The translations under genes and the position numbers were made by a program. The notes beneath the pieces were generated by a model. The model was not told where the DNA came from. It worked only from the letters and a program-made list of their open reading frames with translations, and did no database searches. DNA of 28,554 nt from JAPKZH01 sp964537875 (GTDB taxonomy: Bacteria; Acidobacteriota; Aminicenantia; Aminicenantales; UBA4085), in the NCBI GenBank assembly GCA_964537875.1, contig CAZIDN010000047.1, positions 1 to 28,554 on the forward strand, read 5' to 3'. Of the stretch, positions 15,184 through 24,483 are shown in pieces (position 1 is the stretch's first letter; every line of letters begins with the position of its first letter).

Positions 15184-17466
15184 CTATGATTTAGTCGCGG
15201 ATTTTGGGCCGGGTGGGAGGTTTTGAAGCAAGAACCGGGTGAACGTCTCGTAGACGTGCCGTGTCGTGTTCCTCCCTTCCGAGAGGCCATGCGACCGGTT
15301 CGGATAGGCCATCATCGAGAATGCCTTATTGTTGGCGACGAGCTCATTGGCCAGGGCTTCAAAATTCTGGTAATGGACGTTGTCGTCGCCCGTCCCATGA
15401 ACGATGAGCAAGCGGCCCTCCAGCTGAGAGGCGAAGGTGATCGGCGAACCGTTTTTGTATCCTTCCTGGTTATCCTTGGGAAGGCCCATATACCGCTCCT
15501 GATATATCGAGTCATAATAGCGCTGGTTGGCAACGAAGGCCACGGCAATGCCTGTCTTATAGATATCGGGATATCGGAACATGGCATTGAGGGTCATCGA
15601 TCCTCCTCCGCTCCATCCCCAGATGCCGATGCGTGAGGGATCGAGGTAAGGCCATTTCTGGATCAGGGCTTTAGCCCCGGCGGCCTGGTCGGCCGAAGCC
15701 AGGATCCCGATCTGCCTGTAGATGATTTTGCGCCACGCCCTTCCCCGGGGCGCCGGGGTGCCCCGGTTGTCTAGGCTGGCGATCAGATAGCCCTGCTGGG
15801 CCAGCATGAGATGCCAGAGATAGCCGTTTCCGCCCCATCTGTCGAGCACGGTCTGCCCGGCCGGTTCGCCATAGACCTGAAACAAGAGGGGATATTGCTT
15901 CTGGGGATCGAAATCCGGCGGCTTGATGCACCAGCCGTCGAGAAGCACGCCGTCGCCGATATCGATCCTGAAGAATTCCACGGGCTTTTTCTTGAGGGCT
16001 TGGACTTTGGCGATCAGCTCCCGATTGTCGGCCAGGAGCTTTGATGTCTTGTGCTGAGGGAGCTTGACCAAGTCGATGACGGCCGGCGTATCAAAGTTCG
16101 TATAGGTATGGATCGCCCACTGGCAGGACGGCGACAACTGGTAGCTGTGGGTTCCCGGCTTGCCGGAGGGGCTGACCCGTTCGGCTTTTCCGGGGCCGTT
16201 GAGCCGGGCCCGGTAAAGATAGCGCTGTGTCGGGTTGTCCGGCGACGCCATAAAATAAATCCAGCCGCCCGTTTCGTCGATACCCTCGATCCCGAGGACA
16301 TCGAATCCGCCCGGCGTCAGGAGCTTGGCCTGGCCGTCGCGGGAGACAAGATAAATATGCCGCCAGCCGTCTTTCTCGCTCAACCAAGTGAAGCGACCTC
16401 CTTTTTCCAGCCAGAAAAAGTCATCCACGACATCCAGCCAGGCCTCGTCGCGGTCGGTGAAGATCGTCCGCACCTCACCGGTCCGAGCATCGCCAAAAAT
16501 GACGTCGTTCGTGTTCTGCAGCCGGTTGAGGCGCTGAAGAACGACGTCCCGCGAATTTTCCGCCCATTCCATGCGGGCGATATAGCTATTCCTGGCATCC
16601 CCCGGAACCCTCAACAGTCTCACCGGGCCGCCGAACGAGTTCACAACGCCGATGCGGCAGGCGGAATTGGTTTCGCCGGGCTTGGGGTATTTGATGGGAA
16701 TGGTGCGCGGATAGAGGGAGTCGGTGGTGTTGATGAGGAAAAAATCCCTGACGCCGGAGCTGTCGAACTGCCAGAAGGCGATGGATTGCCCGTCCGGGCT
16801 CCAGCGGAAACCGTCCCGGATGGAAAATTCCTCTTCATAGACCCAATCCGCGGTGCCGTTGATTAGGGTCGCCGAACCGTCCCATGTCAGCCGGATGATT
16901 CTTCCGGAGGAGACGTTCTCAGCGTAGATATCGTTTTTATAGACATAGGCGGCCCGTCGGCCGTCCGGCGAAAACTTGGCGAACATGAGTGTGGAAGGCT
17001 CGAATCCCTTGCCCAGCTTCGTCAGCGAACCCCCGGCCAGGTCCAGGACCCAGTAATCCCCCCGCGTATTCTGCCGCCAAACGCGCCTGGAATTCGTGAA
17101 GACGAGCAGTTTCTTTCCGTCCGCCGACCACTCGTAATTGTCGATCGAGAGCGGATTCGATTGGTTGGCGGGAACCAGGCTGGAGGCAGAGACAAGAATG
17201 TCCCGGCGTCCGGTCTCCGCCGAATAGAGGACGATGTCCCGTCCCCCTTTCACGGCGGCCGAGTCTTCCAGGACCGTGTAGGAGGCCCCGTCCTTCATCC
17301 AGCGGGCAGGCCCGAATCGCTCGGAAGCGAATTCGCGGCTGCCGAAGATCCGGTCCAGGTTGAGCAGAGAGGGATCAGAGGGTTTGTCCTGGCCGGCAAG
17401 AAGGGAGATGCGGAATAGGATCGCAAAGAGAATCGCCAGAAGGCCGATAAACCTCGTTTTCCTCAT
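15184..17466 (-). CDS. secreted prolyl oligopeptidase family S9 peptidase (dipeptidyl peptidase IV type)
   Basis: A 760-residue protein, near the usual length for DPP-IV enzymes. The N-terminal signal peptide is ~1-25 ('IGLLAILFAILFRISLLAGQ'). An eight-bladed propeller spans ~30-490, with repeats such as 'KFSPDGRRAAYVYKNDIY' and the substrate-binding 'EEE' helix region 'DWVYEEEFS'. The C-terminal alpha/beta hydrolase has nucleophile S619 in GWSGGG (the family usually has GWSYGG), the Asp in 'GTGDDNVHYQN' (694/695) and H726 in 'NRSHGL'. It would cleave X-Pro or X-Ala dipeptides from peptides in the periplasm or outside the cell. It follows the sulfatase gene by 39 bp with a strong GGAGG site, so the two are probably co-transcribed. 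Confidence 0.92.
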   Translation of the reverse strand: MRKTRFIGLLAILFAILFRISLLAGQDKPSDPSLLNLDRIFGSREFASERFGPARWMKDGASYTVLEDSAAVKGGRDIVLYSAETGRRDILVSASSLVPANQSNPLSIDNYEWSADGKKLLVFTNSRRVWRQNTRGDYWVLDLAGGSLTKLGKGFEPSTLMFAKFSPDGRRAAYVYKNDIYAENVSSGRIIRLTWDGSATLINGTADWVYEEEFSIRDGFRWSPDGQSIAFWQFDSSGVRDFFLINTTDSLYPRTIPIKYPKPGETNSACRIGVVNSFGGPVRLLRVPGDARNSYIARMEWAENSRDVVLQRLNRLQNTNDVIFGDARTGEVRTIFTDRDEAWLDVVDDFFWLEKGGRFTWLSEKDGWRHIYLVSRDGQAKLLTPGGFDVLGIEGIDETGGWIYFMASPDNPTQRYLYRARLNGPGKAERVSPSGKPGTHSYQLSPSCQWAIHTYTNFDTPAVIDLVKLPQHKTSKLLADNRELIAKVQALKKKPVEFFRIDIGDGVLLDGWCIKPPDFDPQKQYPLLFQVYGEPAGQTVLDRWGGNGYLWHLMLAQQGYLIASLDNRGTPAPRGRAWRKIIYRQIGILASADQAAGAKALIQKWPYLDPSRIGIWGWSGGGSMTLNAMFRYPDIYKTGIAVAFVANQRYYDSIYQERYMGLPKDNQEGYKNGSPITFASQLEGRLLIVHGTGDDNVHYQNFEALANELVANNKAFSMMAYPNRSHGLSEGRNTTRHVYETFTRFLLQNLPPGPKSATKS

Positions 17467-17505
17467 CGTTAAACCTCCATCCTGAATTTCAAACAGGAGC
17501 CGCTC

Positions 17506-19071
17506 CTACTTCATTTTTCTTTGCTCCTCAAGGTCTTCCTTGAGGAACTTCTGGGCCAGCTCGTCCGAGTCGCCGTAAAAGGCTTGGAGCCGACGCAGCC
17601 CGGCCTTGAGCTCTTTGCCGACATCGGCATAAGCCGAGTCCCCATAGACGTTTTTCAGCTCATGAGGATCTTTTTCAAGGTCATAGAGTTCCCAGGCGTC
17701 GATGTCGTAATAGAAGTGGATGAGCTTGTAGCGGCCGGTCCGGATCCCGTAATGGCGTTTGACCATGTGAACGGCTGGGTACTCGTAATAATGATAATAG
17801 ACGGCCTCCCGCCAGGTCCTGGCCTTTCCGTTCCTGAGGATCTCGACCAATGGCACACCCTGCATGGCCTCGGGCGCCCTGATTCCGGCCAGCTCTAAAA
17901 ATGTGGGCGCAAAATCGAGGTTGCAGACCAGGTTTTGATTTCGAGATCCTGGCTTGATCACGCCCGGCAGCCTCATCAAGAGCGGCATGCGCAGGGACTC
18001 TTCATACATGAACCTTTTGTCGAACCAACCGTGGTCGCCGAGGTAGAAACCCTGGTCCGACGTGTAAACAACCAGGGTATTCTTGGCCAGTCCGGATTTT
18101 TCCAGGTAGTCTAGCATCTTGCCGACGCTCTCGTCCACGGCCGCGACGCAGGCCAGGTAATCCTCCAGGTAGCGCCGGTATTTCCACCGGACCAGCTCGT
18201 CCCCCTGCGGGTTGTCGCGCTTGAAGGCCTCTCGCTTCGGCGCATAGGCCTTTTCCCATATCTCTTTCTGCTCCTCGTTCAACCGGGCCGGAGCCGGTCC
18301 CATCTTCAGGTCGGAATTGATTTCCATATGCTGCCTGAGCGTCATCTCCTGCTCCCTGGCCGCGCCTGAGCGCGTAGCGTAATCGTCGAAGAGAGTCTCC
18401 GGCTCGGGGAATCGCGTATCATCATACATGGTCAGATGACGCGGCGAAGGCTGCCAGTTGCGATGGGGAGCCTTGTGATGCATCATCAGGAGGAACGGCT
18501 TGTCTTTCCGGCGCCTGTTTTCCAGAAAGTCGAGCCCAAGATCGGTGAGGATGTCCGTCACATAGCCCGGGTATTGCTTCTTGGCGCCCATCTCGATCAG
18601 GCCGGGATTGTAATAATCGCCCTGCCCGGGAAGGATGTTCCAGTAGTCGAAGCCCGTCGGGTCGCTCCTGAGATGCCACTTTCCGATCAAGGCCGTCTGG
18701 TATCCCGCTTTTTGGAGGATCTTGGGAAAGGTCGACTGGCGGCCGTCGAACTCGTGGGCGTTGTCGCGGATGCCGTTGATGTGGCTGTGTCTGCCGGTCA
18801 GGATCACGGCCCGGCTCGGCGCGCAGATGCCGTTCGTGCAAAAACAATTATCGAACCGGATTCCTTCCAGGCCGATCCTGTCCATGTTCGGCGTCCTGTT
18901 GATCCGGCTTCCGTAGCAGCTCATGGCCTGCGAGGCGTGGTCGTCCGTCATGATGAAAAGGATGTTCGGCGTCCCGGCCGGGGGGTGGCCGAAGACCATG
19001 GCCCCGGGGCGGGCCATCGCGACCGAGGCCATCCCGAGCCCTACTGATTTCACGAATTCGCGCCGTTTCAT
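17506..19071 (-). CDS. Tat-exported Cys-type sulfatase (type I, S1 family)
   Basis: A 521-residue arylsulfatase-superfamily enzyme. The N-terminus has a twin-arginine signal (MKRREFVKSVG...). The metal site begins at 'TDDH' (42-45). The formylglycine motif is C83-A-P-S-R87 followed by 'AVILTGRH', so activation needs a formylglycine-generating enzyme or anSME, neither in this window. 'YTSDQGFYLGDHGWFDKR' supplies the second metal and sulfate-binding residues. The overall pattern resembles N-acetylglucosamine-6-sulfatase-like members acting on glycosaminoglycans or mucin, but the substrate is an inference. The ribosome-binding site is the canonical GGAGGTGAT, and a promoter candidate lies at 19113-19141. 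The S9 peptidase follows, suggesting shared use of sulfated glycoproteins. Confidence 0.93.
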   Translation of the reverse strand: MKRREFVKSVGLGMASVAMARPGAMVFGHPPAGTPNILFIMTDDHASQAMSCYGSRINRTPNMDRIGLEGIRFDNCFCTNGICAPSRAVILTGRHSHINGIRDNAHEFDGRQSTFPKILQKAGYQTALIGKWHLRSDPTGFDYWNILPGQGDYYNPGLIEMGAKKQYPGYVTDILTDLGLDFLENRRRKDKPFLLMMHHKAPHRNWQPSPRHLTMYDDTRFPEPETLFDDYATRSGAAREQEMTLRQHMEINSDLKMGPAPARLNEEQKEIWEKAYAPKREAFKRDNPQGDELVRWKYRRYLEDYLACVAAVDESVGKMLDYLEKSGLAKNTLVVYTSDQGFYLGDHGWFDKRFMYEESLRMPLLMRLPGVIKPGSRNQNLVCNLDFAPTFLELAGIRAPEAMQGVPLVEILRNGKARTWREAVYYHYYEYPAVHMVKRHYGIRTGRYKLIHFYYDIDAWELYDLEKDPHELKNVYGDSAYADVGKELKAGLRRLQAFYGDSDELAQKFLKEDLEEQRKMK

Positions 19072-19112
19072 AGATCACCTCCGCCTTAGCTCTTCTTCAC
19101 GCCTTGTAATCT

Positions 19113-19141
19113 TTCATACCATAAGCCGCTATTCAAGACAA
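19113..19141 (-). promoter_or_regulatory. predicted promoter for the sulfatase-peptidase unit
   Basis: On the minus strand TTGTCT (19141-19136) and TATGAA (19118-19113) are separated by 17 bases, about 42 bases ahead of the ATG at 19071. Matches are 4 of 6 in both boxes. Confidence 0.4.
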
Positions 19142-19419
19142 CTCTCCACGAAAGCATCTCGGCGTCCAAGATATCTAAATACAAATTTGTCGCAAGGGGT
19201 ACTTCATCTATTAAAACTCATTGCGTTCCTGTTAGCCAAAACGGAATGCCGATACACGACGGGTGGCGCGGTTCGGGGGCCCCCCGCCGCCCCGAGCGTT
19301 TGATGCCGCTGACTTTCTGCTCAGGAATCAACACGAGAGACCGCAAGGGGCGCCGGGGGTGAACCGCGACAGGACCCGTCGGGTGTTTCTATCGGAAAAT
19401 TTAGGGAGTCTTCTCTAAC
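19142..19419. other. divergent intergenic region with GC-rich hairpin
   Basis: Non-coding stretch between the two divergent promoters. I see no convincing gene. A GC-rich hairpin can form from TCGGGG (19273-19278) and CCCCGA (19290-19295). A second pairing is possible between GCGCGGTTC (from about 19266) and a GAACCGCG further right (about 19360). These could belong to an RNA structure or regulatory site; no known riboswitch was recognised. Confidence 0.35.
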
Positions 19420-19448
19420 TTGTCCGCAGCGCTCCACAGTGCTAGAAT
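19420..19448 (+). promoter_or_regulatory. sigma70-type promoter for the arsA-like operon
   Basis: TTGTCC (19420-19425), 17 bases, TAGAAT (19443-19448). It predicts a transcript start near 19455, only about 11 bases before the ATG at 19466. Confidence 0.5.
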
Positions 19449-19465
19449 ATTGAAAAGTGAGAAGG

Positions 19466-20629
19466 ATGAGGCTCATACTTTTTACCGGCAAAGGCGGCGT
19501 TGGAAAAACCACCCTGTCTGCCGCCACGGCCCTGCTCTCCGCCAAAAAAGGGCACAAGACCCTCGTCATCTCGACGGATGCGGCCCATAGTCTCTCGGAT
19601 TCCTTCGAAGTCCCGCTGGCCAACGCCACGACAAAGATCGCCCCGAACCTTTACGGCCGTGAGGTCAATGCTCTCGAGGAGATCGAGAAAAAATGGGGCG
19701 ATATCAAAGCCTACTTGACCGAGTTCTTTGCTTCCCAGGGGATCAATTCCATCGAAGCCGAGGAGCTAAGCGTCTTTCCCGGCATGGAGGAATTGTTCAG
19801 CCTGATGGAAATCCGGAACTACCGGAAAACGAACGAGTATGACGTGATCATCGTCGACTGCGCCCCGACCGGCGATACGCTCCGCCTTCTCTCCGCTCCC
19901 GAAATCACGAACTGGTACCTGAAGCACATCTTCCCCATCCAGCGGACCGCTGCCAGGGCGGTCCGGCCCGTGGCCAGCCGAATCCTCCCTTTCCCCTTTC
20001 CCGGAGACAATATCTTCGAGGCCATGAAAAAGCTGACCCTGCAGTTGGCCGAAATGAAAGAGATCCTTGAAGACGCCAAACGGACATCCATCCGGCTCAT
20101 CATCAACCCGGAGAAGATGGTCATCAAGGAGGCCCAGCGAGCCTATACGTTCTTCAACCTGTTCGGCTTTTCCGTCGACCTCATCATCGTCAACCGGATG
20201 ATCCCCGACCAGGTCGAAGACCCCTATTTCCTGCAGTGGAAGGCCATCCAGGAACAGTATTACCGTACGATCGAAGAGATCTTTGCGCCGCTCCCGCTTC
20301 TCTCGCTTCCGCTGTTCAGCCGCGAAATCGTCGGCCTGCCGCTGCTGGAGGAAATCGCCCGGACCGTCTACGGCGATCAAGACCCGACTCAGCTTTTCTT
20401 CTCCCAGAAACCGGTCCAGATCGAGAAGGTCGACGGCCGCTACATCCTTTCCTTGAATCTTCCCTTTGTCGAAAAAAGCGACCTTGACCTGACCCAGAAG
20501 GGCGAAGAGTTGATCGTTCGGGCAGGCGCTTTCAAGAGAAATATCCTTCTGCCCCGGATTTTACTCCATCATTCCATCCTGGGAGCAAAATTCGAGGGCG
20601 AACGATTGCACATCACGTTCGCGCCGTAG
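19466..20629 (+). CDS. ArsA/Get3-family ATPase with C-terminal HSP20-like domain
   Basis: A 387-residue deviant-Walker ATPase. The P-loop is GKGGVGKTT (8-16). Switch I is 'STDAAHSLSDSF' (family usually STDPAHSLSD) and switch II is 'DCAPTGDTLRLL' (GHT in arsenical pump ATPases). The C-terminus ('RYILSLNLPFVEKSDLDL ... HITFAP') resembles the HSP20-like beta-sandwich of bacterial ArsA homologues. Only one ATPase domain is present and no arsB, arsC or arsR is nearby. A chaperone or targeting-type role is thus more likely than arsenite export, but this is unproved. ATG 19466 gives the family's usual 'MRLILFTGKGG' start; a GTG at 19457 is the alternative. First gene of a plus-strand operon with a small charged protein and a CDP-alcohol phosphatidyltransferase. 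Confidence 0.88.
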   Translation: MRLILFTGKGGVGKTTLSAATALLSAKKGHKTLVISTDAAHSLSDSFEVPLANATTKIAPNLYGREVNALEEIEKKWGDIKAYLTEFFASQGINSIEAEELSVFPGMEELFSLMEIRNYRKTNEYDVIIVDCAPTGDTLRLLSAPEITNWYLKHIFPIQRTAARAVRPVASRILPFPFPGDNIFEAMKKLTLQLAEMKEILEDAKRTSIRLIINPEKMVIKEAQRAYTFFNLFGFSVDLIIVNRMIPDQVEDPYFLQWKAIQEQYYRTIEEIFAPLPLLSLPLFSREIVGLPLLEEIARTVYGDQDPTQLFFSQKPVQIEKVDGRYILSLNLPFVEKSDLDLTQKGEELIVRAGAFKRNILLPRILLHHSILGAKFEGERLHITFAP

Positions 20630-20646
20630 GCGCATAGGAGGAAACC

Positions 20647-20862
20647 ATGGCCGAAGACAAGCCGAGAGAAATCAAAATCACGATCCCGCTTCCGGACGAG
20701 CTGCTGTCCCTAGTTCTCCCCGCGGCGGCCTTCGAGCACCTGCTCCAGGCGAAAAAAGAAACCCTGCTCGCCCTGCGCTCCCTGATCGACAGCCGGATCG
20801 AAGCCCTGGAAAAGAAGAAAATGAAGAAACCCGAGACGAAAAAGAAGATCAAAATCGAATGA
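20647..20862 (+). CDS. small charged protein of unknown function beside the ArsA-like ATPase
   Basis: A 71-residue protein with an excellent AGGAGG (20636-20641) five bases before the ATG, 17 bp after the ATPase gene. The central part is a predicted helix ('AAAFEHLLQAKKETLLALRS') and the C-terminus is very Lys/Glu-rich ('KKKMKKPETKKKIKIE'). There is no Cys, membrane segment or signal. I do not recognise a family. Tight coupling to the ATPase suggests a partner or adaptor. Confidence 0.75.
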   Translation: MAEDKPREIKITIPLPDELLSLVLPAAAFEHLLQAKKETLLALRSLIDSRIEALEKKKMKKPETKKKIKIE

Positions 20863-20911
20863 CGGGGAGCGGTCGGGAACGGCCGTGTCCCGCCGCGGAC
20901 AAGAGGCAAGA

Positions 20912-21586
20912 ATGGAAGCTCAAAAATCCGAAACATTTCGATTTTTGCCGAAGACATGGATCCGTTGGGGATCGAATCTCGCCGAAAGGATATCGCTGTT
21001 TCTGGTCCGGATGGGGCTCAGCCCGAATATCATCACCGGGCTGGCTCTGCTGGCCGGAATGACGGCAGGCCTGTTCTTCTTTCTCCAGCGCCCTTTCTGG
21101 GCCTGGCTGGCGCTTTTCATTTGCGGCGTCCTCGACACCCTCGACGGGAAAGTCGCCGGGCTGACGAATACCAAGAGCGCCTTCGGCGCCATCCTCGATT
21201 CCACCCTGGACCGTTACTCGGAATTCTTTGTTTACCTCGGCCTGGCCCTTCACTTCCGCCGGCATTGGGCCCTCTGGCTGGCATTCCTGGCGTTGCTCGG
21301 ATCGACCATGGCGAGCTACACCAAGGCCCGGGCGGAGGGATTGGGATTTGCCTGCAATATCGGGATCATGCAGCGCGCCGAGCGATTGGCCTGTCTGGGA
21401 TCGGGCGCCCTGCTGGGTTCCATTTTTGGGATTTTTGATCCGGCCATGATCACGGCCTTGGGGCTCATCGCCCTCTTCTCCAATATGACCGCGATCCAGC
21501 GGATCCGGAGCGTGAAAAAAGCCGAACAACAGAGCCTATCAAAACGGGAGGGAGCCGGGCATGTCCATCCCTTTAGCTCCCTTTGA
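20912..21586 (+). CDS. CDP-alcohol phosphatidyltransferase family membrane protein
   Basis: A 224-residue integral membrane enzyme with about five or six transmembrane segments. The CDP-alcohol motif spans D75-x2-D78-G79-x2-A82-G83-x8-G92-x3-D96-x3-D100. The four metal-binding Asp are intact, but the Arg of the conserved 'AR' is Gly83. The family transfers a phosphoalcohol from CMP-linked donors, making phospholipids such as phosphatidylglycerol-P, phosphatidylserine or inositol lipids; the specific product cannot be told. ATG 20912 with AGAGG five bases upstream is preferred over GTG 20885. It follows the small charged protein by 49 bp and is probably in the same operon. Confidence 0.87.
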   Translation: MEAQKSETFRFLPKTWIRWGSNLAERISLFLVRMGLSPNIITGLALLAGMTAGLFFFLQRPFWAWLALFICGVLDTLDGKVAGLTNTKSAFGAILDSTLDRYSEFFVYLGLALHFRRHWALWLAFLALLGSTMASYTKARAEGLGFACNIGIMQRAERLACLGSGALLGSIFGIFDPAMITALGLIALFSNMTAIQRIRSVKKAEQQSLSKREGAGHVHPFSSL

Positions 21587-21637
21587 AAAAAGGATAAACT
21601 GCATCCGAACACATCTCACGGACAAAGGAAACCGCCC

Positions 21638-24481
21638 ATGACCGGAATCGAAACTGCGAAAACCATGAAACCGCTGTTAATTTTGTTGATCGGTATCTGC
21701 GCCGTTGCCCTCGGCCTGGCCCTGGCCATCGAGACCGGTGAGATCAAGGGAAAAGTCGCCGACGAGAGCGGGGCCGGCCTGCCCGGCGTTGAGATCACGG
21801 CCACCAGCCCGTCTCTGCAGGGGACCCGGACAGTCCTTTCTTCGAAGGACGGCCATTTTCATTTTCCGCTGCTGCCGATCGGAAAATACGCGCTGACCTT
21901 CAAGCTTCAGGGCTTCAACACCGTCATTCACGAAAACGTCGTCGTCCGCTTGGGAATGGTCACCAGCCTTGATGCGGTCATGACCATGGCCACCATCCGC
22001 CAGGAGATCGTGGTGACCGCCGAAACGCCCCTCATCGACAAGACGTCGACGGATACAAGCTATTATCTCAGCGCCGCCGACCTGGAAAAAATTCCGGCCC
22101 AGAACCGCACGGTCGTGGACGTCGTCAAATTCACGCCCGGCGTGACCGGGGTCCGGATGAACACCCGGCGCGGGACCGCCAGCGAAGGCCAGCCGAGTTT
22201 CCGCGGCGAGGGAGAGGAAGGCAACACCTGGATTGTCGACGGGCTGGCCATCAGCGGCGTTCGGCTCAAAGATTCCGGGATGAAGCTCAATTACGACTCC
22301 CTCGACGAGATCCAGGTGATCTCCGACCCGTTTAGCCCGGAATTCGGATCGGCCTACGGCGGAATTATCAACATGGTCACCAAGAGCGGCAGCAATGAAT
22401 TCCGGGGCGAATTTTCGCTCGTCTTCATGGATAAAAGCCTCCAGGCGGCCCGCAAGGAGCAGCTCTCGGTCGTCAGCGAGCCCAACTACTTTTCCAACGC
22501 TAACTGGTATTTCAACCTGGGCGGCCCCATCCTCAAGGACAAGCTCTGGTTCTTCATCTCGGAAAATTACTACACCGACACCGAGCGGACGACGGACGGA
22601 ACCGTCGACTATTTCTTCATCCCCGGTGGCCAGAAAACGACGCGCAACAACAACGTCTTCACCAAGCTGACCTATTCCTTCAACAACCACCACAACCTCT
22701 CGCTGACCGCCATCTACGATAAGTCCTTCAAACAGAAAGGTTGGACCGGCATCCCCGCCCTGGATGAGGAAAAGATCTACAGCGACGTCATCCTCCGGTC
22801 GAATTACAAAGGCATCCTGAACGGATCGACTTTTATCGAAGTCGGCCTGGGCTTTGTCAACAGGGAAAACCTAAAAACGCCGACGGACGGCAACCTGGGG
22901 CCCGCCCAATACTTTATCGAAGACCTGGCCCAGAACATCCGCAATTCCTACGGCAATGTGACGGACGACGAAAAGCGGCTGGACTTCAGCTTCAAATTCA
23001 CCAAGTACCTGGAGACAGAGACGTTCGGTCATCACGAAGTGAACCTGGGGCTTGAATACTACGACTCCTCCTCCGACTTCACCTCAGAGTTCAGCGGGAG
23101 GACGGAAGATATTTTCCCGGATGACGGTTATGACAACGGGACCAAATACCACTTCGACACCTGGAAAAATGACAAGGGAACCCCGACGCTGCTCCGTGAA
23201 TACGGCAATTTTTCCTTTGTCAATTCCTCGAGAGGAATCGGCCTTTACTTCAAGGATAAAATCTTATGGGACAGGTTCGCTCTGATGGTGGGGCTGCGCA
23301 GCCAGACGCAGACCTGCCGGGACGACCAGGGCGAAACAATCTGGTCCTGGGGGCTCGGAGATTTCATCTCTCCCCGCTTCTCGCTGACCGTCGACCTGAC
23401 CAAGGACGGGAGGAATGTCCTGAAGCTGGCCTGGGGAAGGTTTTCCGACCTCATCACGACCATGCCCCTCGGCTTTTTCAACACGGGAGGAAGCCTGACC
23501 TACCGGGACTATGTCTGGAAAGGCCCTGACAATCCGTCCGAAAGCGAAGTCCATAATCCCTCCAACTGGGAAAAAAGCTGGGAACAGCCGGCCCAGCGCT
23601 TTGAGGTGGCAGAGGGCCTCCAGCCTAATTTTCAGTCTCGCGTCCTGATTGAGTTCGACCGCCGGTTGGCCAAGGACTGGGCCGTCAAAGCCCGCTACGT
23701 CCACTCCAATGCCGAAAAGCTCCTGGAGGCTTTGATGGTCTTCGACCCCGGGTCTCCGCAGGGCTATAAACTCGTCTATGATAATTTTGAGCTGAAAAGA
23801 AGAAACTACAGCGGTCTTGAGGTCGAGCTCATCGGAAAAATCGGCAAGTCCTTTTTCCTCAACGCTTCTTATTCCCATGCCCTGGCCAAGGGAACGAACC
23901 CGGGGCAGACCGAGACCGGGGCATGGTCGCAGGAAGAAGGCAGCACGAATTTTGTCGGGCTCTTCGGAAAACATATATTCGTCCCGAACCTTCCCGGGCT
24001 CGAAGAAACGAAGGCGAAGATCGATGCCCTCTTCGGAGGATTGGGCGGGAGAGATATCGGGGACGAGGGTTGGTACGGCAATCTCCCCTACTCGATCGAC
24101 CATAACTTCAAAATGAATCTCATGGTTCTCGCTCCCTACGGCGTTCTAGCCTCGGCGGTGTATGAATACGTCTCCGGCTATTACTGGGAGAAACTGGGAT
24201 ACGTGCCGGGCTTCGGAGGCTATTATTCGTTCCCGGAAGGCCGTGGCTCGCGCCGGACGCCGTCTCACTCGTACCTGGACCTATCGCTGGAAAAGACGTT
24301 CCGCGTGCCCGGCCCCGGCATCGCCAAGAACGCCGCGCTGTCGGTCCGGCTGGATGTGTTCAATATTCTCGACAGCCAGCAGCCGATTGCCTACGTCAAG
24401 GAAAATATCCCAGTCTTTGGCGCCGTCTGGGGCCGCCAACAGCCCAGGCAGGCAAGGGTCTCGGCCAAGCTTAAGTTTTAG
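21638..24481 (+). CDS. TonB-dependent receptor with N-terminal carboxypeptidase-like regulatory domain
   Basis: A 947-residue outer-membrane receptor. The signal peptide (~1-30) has a long n-region and the core 'PLLILLIGICAVALGLALA'. Residues ~33-115 form a carboxypeptidase regulatory-like beta-sandwich ('GEIKGKVADESGAGLPGVEI', 'FHFPLLPIGKYALTFKLQGF'). A plug domain follows ('NRTVVDVVKFTPGVTGVR', 'IVDGLAISG', 'EFGSAYGGIINMVTKSG'), then a 22-strand-type barrel ending in a terminal Phe ('ARVSAKLKF'). It has the Oar/SusC-like layout common in Acidobacteriota and relatives, importing large nutrients or peptides. ATG 21638 with AAAGGA upstream is chosen over ATG 21665. No TonB, ExbBD or SusD-like partner is in the window. 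The gene ends at the inverted repeat 24484-24607. Confidence 0.93.
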   Translation: MTGIETAKTMKPLLILLIGICAVALGLALAIETGEIKGKVADESGAGLPGVEITATSPSLQGTRTVLSSKDGHFHFPLLPIGKYALTFKLQGFNTVIHENVVVRLGMVTSLDAVMTMATIRQEIVVTAETPLIDKTSTDTSYYLSAADLEKIPAQNRTVVDVVKFTPGVTGVRMNTRRGTASEGQPSFRGEGEEGNTWIVDGLAISGVRLKDSGMKLNYDSLDEIQVISDPFSPEFGSAYGGIINMVTKSGSNEFRGEFSLVFMDKSLQAARKEQLSVVSEPNYFSNANWYFNLGGPILKDKLWFFISENYYTDTERTTDGTVDYFFIPGGQKTTRNNNVFTKLTYSFNNHHNLSLTAIYDKSFKQKGWTGIPALDEEKIYSDVILRSNYKGILNGSTFIEVGLGFVNRENLKTPTDGNLGPAQYFIEDLAQNIRNSYGNVTDDEKRLDFSFKFTKYLETETFGHHEVNLGLEYYDSSSDFTSEFSGRTEDIFPDDGYDNGTKYHFDTWKNDKGTPTLLREYGNFSFVNSSRGIGLYFKDKILWDRFALMVGLRSQTQTCRDDQGETIWSWGLGDFISPRFSLTVDLTKDGRNVLKLAWGRFSDLITTMPLGFFNTGGSLTYRDYVWKGPDNPSESEVHNPSNWEKSWEQPAQRFEVAEGLQPNFQSRVLIEFDRRLAKDWAVKARYVHSNAEKLLEALMVFDPGSPQGYKLVYDNFELKRRNYSGLEVELIGKIGKSFFLNASYSHALAKGTNPGQTETGAWSQEEGSTNFVGLFGKHIFVPNLPGLEETKAKIDALFGGLGGRDIGDEGWYGNLPYSIDHNFKMNLMVLAPYGVLASAVYEYVSGYYWEKLGYVPGFGGYYSFPEGRGSRRTPSHSYLDLSLEKTFRVPGPGIAKNAALSVRLDVFNILDSQQPIAYVKENIPVFGAVWGRQQPRQARVSAKLKF

Positions 24482-24483
24482 CG

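Noticed and set aside
19466..20629. Arsenite-transporting ATPase of an ars operon
   Set aside because: Only one ATPase domain, changed switch motifs and no arsB, arsC, arsD or arsR in the window.
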